This document shows, piece by piece, positions 1 to 8,483 of a stretch of DNA of 64,000 nucleotides. The DNA is from Pseudobacillus lumedeiriae (GTDB taxonomy: Bacteria; Bacillota; Bacilli; Bacillales; Domibacillaceae), in contig NZ_JAUIYO010000001.1 in assembly GCF_044891285.1 (NCBI RefSeq), positions 372,001 through 436,000 on the forward strand, read 5' to 3'. Position 1 is the first letter of the stretch; each line of letters begins with the position of its first letter. A program made the translations under genes and the position numbers. Under the pieces are notes generated by a model. That model searched no databases. It was not told the DNA's origin and saw nothing but the letters and a program-made list of their open reading frames with translations.

Positions 1-35
1 GTTAATCCGTATTTTCCTTTAGTTGAGATTCTCAT
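1..35 (-). CDS. cymR: CymR, Rrf2-family cysteine metabolism repressor (N-terminal fragment)
   Basis: Only the first 11 codons are in the window; they read MRISTKGKYGL, the typical opening of the CymR/Rrf2 winged-helix repressors of Bacillus. The ATG at 35 overlaps the stop of the upstream YczE-like gene in an ATGA junction and is preceded by a GGAGG ribosome binding site. In B. subtilis cymR lies next to rarA, as here. CymR represses cysteine uptake and synthesis genes. The assignment rests on a short match plus gene order; the rest of the gene runs off the left edge. Confidence 0.75.
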   Translation of the reverse strand, partial: MRISTKGKYGL

Positions 36-709
36 ATATTTACCTCCTGGTTATGAACTTTTTTCCACTGATTTACTCGGATAATTATTTTATCGGAAAG
101 CCACTGACACTGCGGCAGCGAAACTCCGACAGCTGTTCCCATTAAAAAACTAAATAAAAACGTGCCAAAATGAACTGGACCGCCAATCAGCCAGGCAATC
201 GCCAGCACGATGAATTCCATCCCCCGTCGAATACTGGATACTTTCCAGCCTGTTTTTTTCATCACAGCGAGCATAAAGCTATCCCTCGGACCAGCCCCAA
301 GCTGCGCAGAAAGATAGATAGACATCCCGTATGCCATAACGATCACACCTGCAATAAACATCACTAATTTACCAGTAAAGTGATCTGGCGTGACAATGAC
401 CGGCAGCAGTAAAAAGAAATCAATGAATACACCAACAAGAAGCATATTTAAATACGCTCCAAACTGCGGCCATTCCCGTAAATAAATGGACGACGCACCC
501 AAAATAAGAAACCCAATAATAATTGACCATGTTCCAACTGTCAATCCCATTTGCTTATACAAACCCACGTGCAAGGCTTCCCATGGCGTCGCCCCGAGAC
601 CTGCACGAATGAGCAGTACAGTGCCAAGTGACATCAATAAAAGGCCAATCGTAAAAATAATCAGCCGAGTCACCATATTCCCCTGCTTTTTAAGCGCTTC
701 TCTTTTCAT
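32..709 (-). CDS. YczE/YyaS/YitT-family membrane protein
   Basis: A 225-residue integral membrane protein with about five hydrophobic segments and the GLGATPWEALHVGL and LGAGPRDSFM stretches typical of the YczE family. These two glycine-rich repeats suggest an internal duplication. The biochemical function is unknown; B. subtilis YczE is linked to surfactin/competence-region physiology, and that role should not be carried over. The ATG at 709 has a GGGGA ribosome binding site, and the stop overlaps the cymR start by ATGA, so the two are co-transcribed and probably translationally coupled. Pairing with cymR is not the B. subtilis arrangement. Confidence 0.8.
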   Translation of the reverse strand: MKREALKKQGNMVTRLIIFTIGLLLMSLGTVLLIRAGLGATPWEALHVGLYKQMGLTVGTWSIIIGFLILGASSIYLREWPQFGAYLNMLLVGVFIDFFLLLPVIVTPDHFTGKLVMFIAGVIVMAYGMSIYLSAQLGAGPRDSFMLAVMKKTGWKVSSIRRGMEFIVLAIAWLIGGPVHFGTFLFSFLMGTAVGVSLPQCQWLSDKIIIRVNQWKKVHNQEVNI

Positions 710-863
710 CTGTTTTTCCCCTTATGAATGAGCTGTCTGTCGTACTTTCACCTCTTCAACTCTCGCTATTATATCATAGAAAACAGATCAAAAAACATGC
801 CGCGCTTTCATTTCCTATGGTACAGTGAAAGAAAAGAATCGGAAAAGGAAATGAGGAATGTAT

Positions 864-2129
864 ATGAAGCCATTAGCCTTCCGAATGCGGCCGCGGACCA
901 TTGAAGACATCGTCGGCCAGAAACACCTCGTCGGTGATGGGAAGATCATTCAACGAATGGTCGCTGCGAAACAGCTGTCATCCATGATTTTATACGGTCC
1001 GCCCGGCATCGGTAAAACTTCAATTGCCAGCGCCATTGCCGGCAGTACAAAATACGCGTTTCGTACACTGAATGCTGTCACAAGCAACAAAAAAGACATG
1101 GAAATCGTGGCTGCAGAAGCAAAAATGTCTGGCAAAGTAATTTTGCTTCTCGATGAGGTGCACCGTCTTGATAAAGGGAAGCAGGATTTCTTGCTGCCTT
1201 TTTTGGAAAATGGAATGATTACGCTGATTGGAGCGACGACGAGCAATCCATATCACGCCATCAATCCAGCGATTCGCAGCCGCTGCCAGATTTTCGAACT
1301 AAAACCGCTCACACCTGATGAAATCGCAGAAACACTAAAGCGGGCTCTCCAAGATACAGAGCGGGGACTGGGCAAATACAATGTAAACATAGACGAAGGG
1401 GCGCTGCATCACTTCGCACAAGGAAGCGGCGGCGATGTGCGTAGTTCGTTAAATGCACTCGAGCTCGCCGTTCTATCCACACCCCCAAATGAAGACAGCT
1501 TGATTACGATCAGCCGCGAAACGGCAGAAGAATGTCTGCAAAAGAAGAGCTTCTCTCACGATAAAGATGGTGACGCTCACTATGACGTATTAAGCGCCTT
1601 TCAAAAATCAATTCGGGGCAGTGATGCCAACGCGGCGCTTCATTATCTCGCACGATTGATCGAGGCCGGCGATTTGCCAAGCATTGCGAGACGGCTGCTC
1701 GTCATCGCGTATGAAGACATCGGCCTCGCCAGCCCACAGGCCGGACAGCGGACACTTGCTGCCATACAAACTGCAGAGAAAATCGGTTTTCCAGAAGCAC
1801 GCATTCCACTCGCTGCTGCTGTCATCGAGCTGTGCCTGTCACCAAAATCCAATACAGTGATCACTGCGATCGATGCTGCTCTCGCTGACATCCGTTCCGG
1901 CAAAGGCGGCAACGTGCCCGATCACTTAAAAGATGCTCACTACAAAGGCGCCAAGGAACTCGGCCGCGGCATCGATTATAAATATCCGCACAACTATGAC
2001 AGCGGCTGGGTGAAGCAGCAGTATCTGCCTGACAAATTGAAAAACAAACGCTACTACGAACCGAAACAAACCGGGAAATTTGAACAAGCGTTGTCGGGAA
2101 TTTATGAGAAGATCGAAAGAGGGAAATAA
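864..2129 (+). CDS. rarA: RarA/MgsA replication-associated recombination AAA ATPase
   Basis: A clamp-loader-like AAA+ ATPase acting at stalled replication forks together with SSB and RecA. Walker A is GPPGIGKTS near residues 45-53 and Walker B LLLDEVH near 93-99, followed by a sensor-like SRCQIF segment and the C-terminal MgsA tetramerisation region (PDHLKDAHYKGAKELG near 350). The length, about 421 residues, is normal. Two in-frame ATGs exist: 864, with GAGG seven bases upstream, is preferred; 858, with AAAAGG nine bases upstream, is also possible. It diverges from cymR/yczE and ends in a shared bidirectional terminator. Confidence 0.93.
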   Translation: MKPLAFRMRPRTIEDIVGQKHLVGDGKIIQRMVAAKQLSSMILYGPPGIGKTSIASAIAGSTKYAFRTLNAVTSNKKDMEIVAAEAKMSGKVILLLDEVHRLDKGKQDFLLPFLENGMITLIGATTSNPYHAINPAIRSRCQIFELKPLTPDEIAETLKRALQDTERGLGKYNVNIDEGALHHFAQGSGGDVRSSLNALELAVLSTPPNEDSLITISRETAEECLQKKSFSHDKDGDAHYDVLSAFQKSIRGSDANAALHYLARLIEAGDLPSIARRLLVIAYEDIGLASPQAGQRTLAAIQTAEKIGFPEARIPLAAAVIELCLSPKSNTVITAIDAALADIRSGKGGNVPDHLKDAHYKGAKELGRGIDYKYPHNYDSGWVKQQYLPDKLKNKRYYEPKQTGKFEQALSGIYEKIERGK

Positions 2130-2168
2130 CAAAACAGGGGCTTTCCTAATGACAGCCCCTGTTTTGTT
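2128..2168. terminator. Bidirectional terminator between rarA and the HemAT-like gene
   Basis: A perfect 15-bp inverted repeat (AACAAAACAGGGGCT and its complement) with an 11-base loop. The outer A/T pairs give a U-run in both directions, so it can stop rarA on plus and the aerotaxis receptor on minus. Confidence 0.9.
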
Positions 2169-2188
2169 ACGCCAAGTGCTCCAATTTT

Positions 2189-3481
2189 TTATTTCATCGT
2201 TTCATTTAATTGTTCTGCAGCTGTTGATACACTGGCTGTAGCTTTTTCAATTTCACTGACTGCTTGAAGGAGCTCTCCTGTTTGTCCTTGAACCGTTAAA
2301 ACGGTTTTCCCGCTTTGTTGAATGGAGTGGATAATCTCTTGAAAAAATACATTTGTCTGCTCTGTCGCCAAAATTCCCGCCTGAACAGCACCCTCTACTT
2401 GTTTTAACGACACCATTACTTGATGATTATATTGATCCGATGCAGCAATTAAGCTGTGAATTTCAGCAATAGAATGTTTCGTTTGTTCTGCCAGCTTCCT
2501 GACTTCCTGGGAGACGACAGCAAATCCCTTCCCATGCTCGCCCGCCCTTGCTGCTTCAATCGCAGAGTTTAAGGCTAATAAATTCGTTTGATCAGCAATT
2601 CCTTGAACGATACGGAGAACAGATGAAATCTGATTGGAAGACTCGCCTAATTTGTAGATGAGCTCATTCATCTCTTCTGTAAACCTTTTAATCACACTCA
2701 CTTTTTCTAATAATTCAGTTAATTTATCCCCGCCTTCAACGGCATGCTTTTTAGCTAAAACGGCCAGTTCATTGCTTTCCGTTGTCGTTTCATTGACCTC
2801 CTGAATGTTAGTGCTTAAACTTTCAACAGAGATCTGTGTTTCCTCAGCAAGAGCAGCTAACCCTTCACTTATTGCCATGACTTTATTTTGCAAATCGGAT
2901 TTTCCCCTTTCAAATTGGGCCCTTAGCATTTGCAGTGTTTCACGTTCATACGCTTCGAGAACGAGCTGCTGTTCGAAACTTAACATTTTATTTATCACGG
3001 ATAAGATCGCTCTAACTTCATCTTTATCCGTTACTTCACTGTAAATAATGGAAAATAGCGTACTTTGTAAATTTTGAAAAGCTCCCATATACCATGAAGG
3101 ATTTAATCCAATTCTATAGTGAGTCCTGCCGACACGTAAACGTCTGTCCAAATAGTCTTGATCAATCTTGCCGCTAAACATTTCCAGAAGATGAGCACTA
3201 AGCTTCTGCTGCAATCGTTCGATCGTACTGTGCTGCAAGATGATTTCTTTTAACCTCTTTACTTGTAAAATTTCTTCATAGAATTGTTCAACTAATTTGC
3301 TCATGTTGCTTGCAACGATGGGCTGAACCCTCTGTAATATTCTCATATCTTCTTTGGAGAGACGAATCATGTCCATCTTCATCAAAACCGAAGGATCTTG
3401 TACATTGATTATTACATTCATCTTTTCAGGGTGCTTCAGCCAGCTTTTTTTCTCATTCCTGGATTTCATTAATCCAAACAT
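2189..3481 (-). CDS. hemAT: HemAT-like globin-coupled aerotaxis receptor
   Basis: A soluble methyl-accepting chemotaxis protein that senses oxygen through heme and signals to CheA/CheW. The N-terminal half (about 30-180) is a globin-coupled sensor; THYRIGLNPSWYMGAF carries the expected proximal heme histidine (His121 from this start). The C-terminal half is a coiled-coil MCP domain with the conserved hairpin tip QTNLLALNSAIEAARAGE followed by GKGFAVVSQEVRKLAEQ. There are no membrane segments, as in HemAT. The ATG at 3481 is preferred over a GTG six bases upstream because GGGGGAG then has normal spacing. It is a single-gene unit in an accessory block between rarA and tcdA. The symbol is by similarity. 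Confidence 0.9.
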   Translation of the reverse strand: MFGLMKSRNEKKSWLKHPEKMNVIINVQDPSVLMKMDMIRLSKEDMRILQRVQPIVASNMSKLVEQFYEEILQVKRLKEIILQHSTIERLQQKLSAHLLEMFSGKIDQDYLDRRLRVGRTHYRIGLNPSWYMGAFQNLQSTLFSIIYSEVTDKDEVRAILSVINKMLSFEQQLVLEAYERETLQMLRAQFERGKSDLQNKVMAISEGLAALAEETQISVESLSTNIQEVNETTTESNELAVLAKKHAVEGGDKLTELLEKVSVIKRFTEEMNELIYKLGESSNQISSVLRIVQGIADQTNLLALNSAIEAARAGEHGKGFAVVSQEVRKLAEQTKHSIAEIHSLIAASDQYNHQVMVSLKQVEGAVQAGILATEQTNVFFQEIIHSIQQSGKTVLTVQGQTGELLQAVSEIEKATASVSTAAEQLNETMK

Positions 3482-3790
3482 CGCCACACTCCCCCAATTT
3501 TGCCGGTTGCCTTTCCAGCCCTCCCCTTCTTAATGCTTATTCACTAGAAGAACGCCTGCCACTCCCGGTTTTTTGGTTGATTATACCATATAGTAATTCC
3601 ATTTAACTACAACAATTCTTTAATAAATATACAATCATTTTACTACAAGAAGAACGTACTACGCAGAAAGCGAACATTTATCAACATTCTAACCCAAATA
3701 CTAGTTTTTTTATAAATATTGTGTATGATAGAAATGATTTACACCGATTGTCTGTTCATTTCGTTCATTAAATTAAAGGAGGCTATTAAC
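3482..3790. other. Intergenic region between divergent hemAT-like and DUF3050 genes
   Basis: About 310 bases, AT-rich, without a convincing ORF. A TATAAT-like -10 lies on the minus strand near 3581-3586 for the aerotaxis receptor, but no good -35 is seen at 17 bases. On the plus strand the only strong signal is the AAAGGAGG of the DUF3050 gene. I looked for a riboswitch ahead of the receptor and saw none. Confidence 0.5.
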
Positions 3791-4555
3791 TTGACTGTGA
3801 ATATTACTAAACTAGAAACGATTCGTGATGAACTTCTTACTCACCCTCTATACCGAGAAGTAAATACACCCGATCGAGTAAAAGTACTAATGAAACATCA
3901 TGTGTTTGCTGTGTGGGATTTTATGAGTCTATTAAAAAGACTACAGCAATCCGTTACATCCATTTCAGTTCCTTGGATGGCTTACGACATTCCTTCGTAT
4001 ACGAGATTTATTAATGAAATTGTACTTGCAGAAGAGTCTGATGAAGACGGAAAAGGGGGATACATCAGCCACTTTCAACTTTATGTCGATGCGATGGAAG
4101 AATGCGGTGCAGATACAGCCCCGATCCATGCCTTTTTACAAGCGCTTAAAGACGGAATGGATCACGAAGATGCATTAAAACAAGAGATCGTCCCTCCAAG
4201 TGCGGCGCAATTTACCGCTTTTAATTTAGATTTATCCTTAAAAGGCAAAGTTCATGAAGTCGCATCTGCTTTCTTCTACGGACGGGAAGGCTTAATTCCT
4301 GATATGTTCCAACTCTTAGTAGATGCACTGCAAAATGAAGGCTCTTCTAATGAGCGCCTGGACTATTATTTAAAACGCCATATTGAGCTAGATGAAGATG
4401 AACACGGTCCTCTTGCAGAAAGACTTTTACATGATTTATGCGGTGATGATGCTGAAAAGAAAGAAGACGCATTAAAAGTCGCTGAACTGTCGCTGCAAAT
4501 GCGTAAACATTTGTGGGACGGTGTATTAACAGAAATCCGTGAAAAAGGCCTATAA
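3791..4555 (+). CDS. DUF3050 family protein (heme-oxygenase-like fold)
   Basis: A soluble, mostly helical protein of 254 residues. HHVFAVWDFMSLLKRLQ, the EIVLAEESDED stretch and the late HIELDEDEHGPLA match the DUF3050 family, which belongs to the heme-oxygenase/TenA-like fold group. Conserved His, Glu and Asp residues (HIELDEDEH) could bind metal, but no reaction is established. The start is chosen as TTG at 3791 because AAAGGAGG sits eight bases upstream; an upstream in-frame ATG at 3719 has no ribosome binding site. It is followed by metE but separated by its own regulatory region. Confidence 0.85.
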   Translation: MTVNITKLETIRDELLTHPLYREVNTPDRVKVLMKHHVFAVWDFMSLLKRLQQSVTSISVPWMAYDIPSYTRFINEIVLAEESDEDGKGGYISHFQLYVDAMEECGADTAPIHAFLQALKDGMDHEDALKQEIVPPSAAQFTAFNLDLSLKGKVHEVASAFFYGREGLIPDMFQLLVDALQNEGSSNERLDYYLKRHIELDEDEHGPLAERLLHDLCGDDAEKKEDALKVAELSLQMRKHLWDGVLTEIREKGL

Positions 4556-4788
4556 TTTTTTACCCCCCTTCTACTTATAGTCGGGGGCTGTCTGGCATCT
4601 GTATTTCTAAGACAAACAGGAAATGAATATATGATGAGGTACTGCTTCAGACAGTGTAATAACCCTAGTACAATAAACCCTTCACTAAAAAATATATTCT
4701 TAAAAAGCAACGTTCAAAGTAATCACCATCGCTAGAATGAAAATTGATTATACACAGATTTTTATCAGATTATTCTTATTATTCTTAG

Positions 4789-4817
4789 TTGACAGATATT
4801 TTTCTGTATGCTAACTT
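4789..4817 (+). promoter_or_regulatory. SigA-type promoter of metE
   Basis: The -35 is TTGACA at 4789-4794 and the -10 is TAACTT at 4812-4817, with a 17-base spacer. Transcription would begin near 4824 and run straight into the cobalamin riboswitch. Confidence 0.65.
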
Positions 4818-4849
4818 TGAACACAATCATCCGTTATACATAAAGCAAT

Positions 4850-5114
4850 GGAAATAGGTGGCTTAACAATCGTTAAGCCTTAAAAGGGAAACCGGTGAAA
4901 CGATAATCCGGTGCGGTCCCGCCACTGTGACAGTTTGCCATACGGTCAACCTGAAGCCAGACACCTGCCTATTTTAACGACGCTGTTTAACCTACGGCAG
5001 ATAGGGAGGTGTTAGAATATACGCGAATTAGGCGCTTGCTTCGGCATGCCGTTTATCCCTTTTTTGGGAGATACACGTACATTTCTAACATTTGTTAGAA
5101 ATGTTTTTTTGTTT
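4850..5114 (+). promoter_or_regulatory. Cobalamin riboswitch with transcription terminator, controlling metE
   Basis: The aptamer runs about 4850-4976. Visible parts are P1 (AAATAGG at 4852-4858 pairing with CCTATTT at 4968-4974), hairpin 4860-4879, the conserved GGTGAAA, GGTCCCGCCACTGTGA and the B12 box AGCCAGACACCTGCC. Downstream is a 12-bp terminator stem (5079-5090 with 5093-5104) followed by seven T. TGTTAGAA at 5010-5017 can instead pair with the left arm of that stem (TTCTAACA, 5083-5090), forming an antiterminator. Adenosyl- or methylcobalamin binding is therefore expected to terminate metE transcription, sparing the B12-independent enzyme when B12 is present. Confidence 0.95.
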
Positions 5115-5149
5115 TTATCAGCTATTTTACGTAAAAGGAGAAGGTTAAT

Positions 5150-7447
5150 ATGTCAATAGTAAGCAGCAATTTAGGTTATCCGCGCATCGGAGAAAACCGC
5201 GAGTGGAAAAAAGCACTGGAATCCTTTTGGGCAGGCAAAGTCAGTGAACAGCAACTTCTCGAAGAAATGGAAAGTATCAGACTAACACATTTAAAAAAGC
5301 AAAAGGACAAAGGAATTGATCAAATTCCAGTTGGAGACTTTACCTTTTATGACCAAGTGCTAGATACAGCAGCTATGTTTGGTATGGTACCAGAGCGCTT
5401 CACTTACACTAGCGGTCCAGTTCCCCTAGCTACCTATTTTGCGATGGCACGAGGGAACGACACAGCTGTCGCTTGTGAAATGACGAAATGGTTTAATACA
5501 AACTATCACTATATTGTACCGGAATATGAAGGAAAAAAACTTGCATTAACAGAAAACAAACCGCTTGCCGCTTACCGGGAAGCAAAAGAAAAGTTAAATA
5601 TAAACGGGAAGCCTGTTCTGATCGGTCCTTATACCTTTTTAAAATTGTCCAAAGGATATCATAAGACAGATATTCCTGCTTTTCTTTTGCAGCTCATCCC
5701 GCTATATGCCCAAGTTTTGCAGGAATTGGAGCAAGAAGGCGTCGAATGGGTGCAAATGGATGAACCTATTTTAGCTTCCTCTATTGCAAAAGAAGAGATG
5801 AAAACAATAACAGAAATTTATAAACAACTGAACAAGGCCGCTCCGGCTCTAAACATCACGCTGCAAGTATACTTTGATTCAATAGAATGGTATGAAGAAG
5901 TCATTCAGCTGCCGGTCCAAGGTATTGGAATGGATTTTGTTCATGGTCAAGATAGAACGATTGAATTACTTCAGTCCAACGGATTTCCAGCCGATAAAAT
6001 TCTAGGGGTTGGTATCATTGATGGTCGTAACATTTGGCGCGCTGATTTACAAAAGAAATGGGAAATCATTGAAACCATTCTTCCCCATGTTCCGGCCGAA
6101 CGAATTTGGCTTCAACCCTCGTGCAGCCTGCTTCATGTACCAGTTACTGCCGCCGTGGAAACATCTTTAGATCCAACGCTTCATGCGGCACTCGCTTTCG
6201 CTGATGAAAAATTAGCAGAGGTGACAACATTAACGAAAGCTCTTCGCAATGGAAAAACTGCTATCGCCGATTTCATACAAGAAAGCCAGCATGCATGCCT
6301 GCAGCTAGCCCATTCGTCAGCGAGAAATAAAACGAGTATTCAAGAGGCAGCTCGTACAGTCAATGAACAACAGACAAAGCGTCCGCTTCCATTTAACGAA
6401 CGCCGCGAACAACAGCGGGCTATATTCGATTTGCCGCTCTTGCCAACGACAACGATCGGCAGTTTCCCACAAACGACGGAAGTTCGCCAAGCAAGACAAA
6501 AATGGCGAAAAGGAGAATGGTCAGCTGAAAAATATGAAGATTTCATTCAACAACAAATAAAAGAATGGATCGCCCTTCAGGAACAAATCGGACTAGATGT
6601 ATTTGTACACGGGGAGTTTGAACGGACCGACATGGTAGAGTTCTTCGGTGAAAAAATGGGAGGATTTGCTTTTACGCAAAAAGCATGGGTACAATCTTAC
6701 GGCTCCCGTTGTGTTAAACCCCCAATCATTTACGGAGATGTAGAATTTCTTCAGCCAATAACTGTGAAAGAAAGTGTCTATGCCCAGTCTTTGACAGACA
6801 AGCCCGTAAAAGGGATGCTTACCGGCCCCGTAACGATACTAAACTGGTCGTTTGTCCGCGATGATCTTTCAAAAGAAGAAGTAACAAATCAAATCGCCCT
6901 GGCACTGCGGAAAGAAGTTGAAGCGTTAGAGTCAGCTGGTATACGCATGATTCAAGTCGATGAACCCGCACTTCGAGAAGGGCTGCCATTGAAAAAAACA
7001 GACTGGGATCATTATTTAAACTGGGCAGTAAAAGCATTTCGAATCGCCACTTCTTCTGTGCAGAACGGGACACAAATTCATACACATATGTGTTATTGCG
7101 AGTTTCACGATTTTATCGATGCCATTAGCGCACTCGATGCCGACGTGATTTCTATCGAAACGTCCCGCAGCCATGGCGAACTCGTTTCTTCTTTTAATGA
7201 TCAGGCCTACGATAAAGGCATCGGCTTAGGTGTGTATGATATTCATAGCCCTCGGATCCCTGCTATTAAAGAAATGACCGATATTATCAAACAAGGTCTG
7301 CAAGTGCTTGATCCTGGCCAGTTCTGGATTAATCCGGATTGCGGCTTAAAAACGAGAAAAACCGATGAAACCATCGCTTCCTTGAAAAACATGGTTGCTG
7401 CTGCAAAAGTCATTCGAGAACAGTATTCTATTTTACAAGAAAACTAA
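5150..7447 (+). CDS. metE: Cobalamin-independent methionine synthase
   Basis: 5-methyltetrahydropteroyltriglutamate-homocysteine methyltransferase, the last step of methionine synthesis without B12. The 765 residues form the two-domain MetE architecture. Zinc ligands are visible in the C-terminal barrel: His646 and Cys648 in HTHMCYC, a following conserved Glu, and Cys731 in NPDCGLKTR. The N-terminal SNLGYPRIGENREWKKALE is typical. The ATG has AAAAGGAG upstream. Control by a cobalamin riboswitch implies the organism also has, or can import cobalamin for, a B12-dependent enzyme (MetH), which is not in this window. Confidence 0.97.
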   Translation: MSIVSSNLGYPRIGENREWKKALESFWAGKVSEQQLLEEMESIRLTHLKKQKDKGIDQIPVGDFTFYDQVLDTAAMFGMVPERFTYTSGPVPLATYFAMARGNDTAVACEMTKWFNTNYHYIVPEYEGKKLALTENKPLAAYREAKEKLNINGKPVLIGPYTFLKLSKGYHKTDIPAFLLQLIPLYAQVLQELEQEGVEWVQMDEPILASSIAKEEMKTITEIYKQLNKAAPALNITLQVYFDSIEWYEEVIQLPVQGIGMDFVHGQDRTIELLQSNGFPADKILGVGIIDGRNIWRADLQKKWEIIETILPHVPAERIWLQPSCSLLHVPVTAAVETSLDPTLHAALAFADEKLAEVTTLTKALRNGKTAIADFIQESQHACLQLAHSSARNKTSIQEAARTVNEQQTKRPLPFNERREQQRAIFDLPLLPTTTIGSFPQTTEVRQARQKWRKGEWSAEKYEDFIQQQIKEWIALQEQIGLDVFVHGEFERTDMVEFFGEKMGGFAFTQKAWVQSYGSRCVKPPIIYGDVEFLQPITVKESVYAQSLTDKPVKGMLTGPVTILNWSFVRDDLSKEEVTNQIALALRKEVEALESAGIRMIQVDEPALREGLPLKKTDWDHYLNWAVKAFRIATSSVQNGTQIHTHMCYCEFHDFIDAISALDADVISIETSRSHGELVSSFNDQAYDKGIGLGVYDIHSPRIPAIKEMTDIIKQGLQVLDPGQFWINPDCGLKTRKTDETIASLKNMVAAAKVIREQYSILQEN

Positions 7448-7460
7448 ATCAATTCATTGT

Positions 7461-7516
7461 AAAATGCCAGGCCCCCTCTAAAATGATATACCGGGGTTCC
7501 TGGTATTTGCCTTTTG
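7461..7516 (+). terminator. metE terminator
   Basis: AAATGCCAGG pairs with CCTGGTATTT (one G-U), with an inner CCCC/GGGG stem. The T-run is interrupted (TTTGCCTTTTG), so it is a plausible but not ideal terminator. Confidence 0.7.
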
Positions 7517-7594
7517 TTGCAATGTTAAAATAATCATAACATTCATCCTCTCCCGATAAGATAATAAAAGCATCTAAATAAGGGAGAGAACATA

Positions 7595-8389
7595 ATGATA
7601 AATTACAGAGAAGCAGCAACGTTTGAACATAAATTTTGGCTGCAAATATTAGGCGATCATGCCAGGTTTATTCATGATTCACTTGCCGCTAATGAAAAAC
7701 GTGATATTGAATTATCCTCTTACTTCATCCAAACATTTGATCATCTATTAAAGAAAGTCGAGACGAGTGATTTATCGGCTTTGAGCAGACGAGCTGATGA
7801 GGAAGCTAAAAAATTAAAGGCTTTTAAACTAACTATATTAGAAAGACATCTCGTCGGGAAAATTTCAATTCATCTCGGTCCAACGTTTGTTAATCATATG
7901 ATTAATGAGCTTGACGAATATTTACGGCTGTTAGATTACTTAAAAAAAGGAGAAGTCCCTCCTACTTACCATGCGCTTCATCATCATTTACTTTGGCTTT
8001 TAGATGCAGCTGGACACGCTGGAGCCATATCGGATAATATGGATCGGATTGAAAAAAAGATTAAACAAAAAAGTGACAAATTCACAAAGGATTTTGAGGC
8101 GTTTTATTTAAAAGCAGTAGAATTGACAGGTTTTTTACGAACTAATCTCTCTACCTTTCCTGCATTGGAGAAGTTTAATAAAGATGCCTCACTGGAAATG
8201 AAACTGTTTATGAATTTTCTTCAGGAAATTGAGGAGCTGGAGATAAGTAAAGAAGCACTTGGAACATTTGCCCCTCTAATGGCGGATCATATGCTGAGAG
8301 AAGAGTGTTATTACTTACAGAAGCTGGCTGGATCAACCACAATAGAACAGCCAAACTGTGACCCAACCAAGCCGAGATTAAAAAACTAA
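7595..8389 (+). CDS. DUF2935 family protein (hemerythrin/ferritin-like helices)
   Basis: A soluble all-helical protein of 264 residues with the two-half architecture of DUF2935. Each half carries spaced His/Glu residues: EHKFWLQILGDHARF at the N-terminus, then HLVGKISIHLG, HHHLLWLLDAAGHAG and MADHMLREECYYLQKL. The pattern suggests a di-metal or metal-binding helical bundle, but the function is unknown. A GGGAGAG ribosome binding site supports the ATG. It is a single gene with its own terminator, convergent with the ABC operon on the minus strand. Confidence 0.85.
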   Translation: MINYREAATFEHKFWLQILGDHARFIHDSLAANEKRDIELSSYFIQTFDHLLKKVETSDLSALSRRADEEAKKLKAFKLTILERHLVGKISIHLGPTFVNHMINELDEYLRLLDYLKKGEVPPTYHALHHHLLWLLDAAGHAGAISDNMDRIEKKIKQKSDKFTKDFEAFYLKAVELTGFLRTNLSTFPALEKFNKDASLEMKLFMNFLQEIEELEISKEALGTFAPLMADHMLREECYYLQKLAGSTTIEQPNCDPTKPRLKN

Positions 8390-8399
8390 CTAATGGAGA

Positions 8400-8432
8400 A
8401 AAGCTGTCGATTTTGCCGGCAGTTTTTCGTTT
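8400..8432 (+). terminator. Terminator of the DUF2935 gene
   Basis: A 10-bp stem (AAAGCTGTCG with CGGCAGTTTT, two G-U pairs) and a 7-base loop, followed by a T-rich tail. Confidence 0.65.
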
Positions 8433-8483
8433 TGAATATAGTCAACGGGAAGTCATTGATAGTCAACTGCATTGATTTTGCTC

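Noticed and set aside
3488..3560. Riboswitch upstream of the HemAT-like gene
   Set aside because: The GC-rich stretch does not show the conserved core of cyclic-di-GMP or other known classes, and no terminator/antiterminator pair is seen.
4556..4600. Terminator after the DUF3050 gene
   Set aside because: CCCCC and GGGGG could pair, but the loop is long and no T-run follows, so it is left out.
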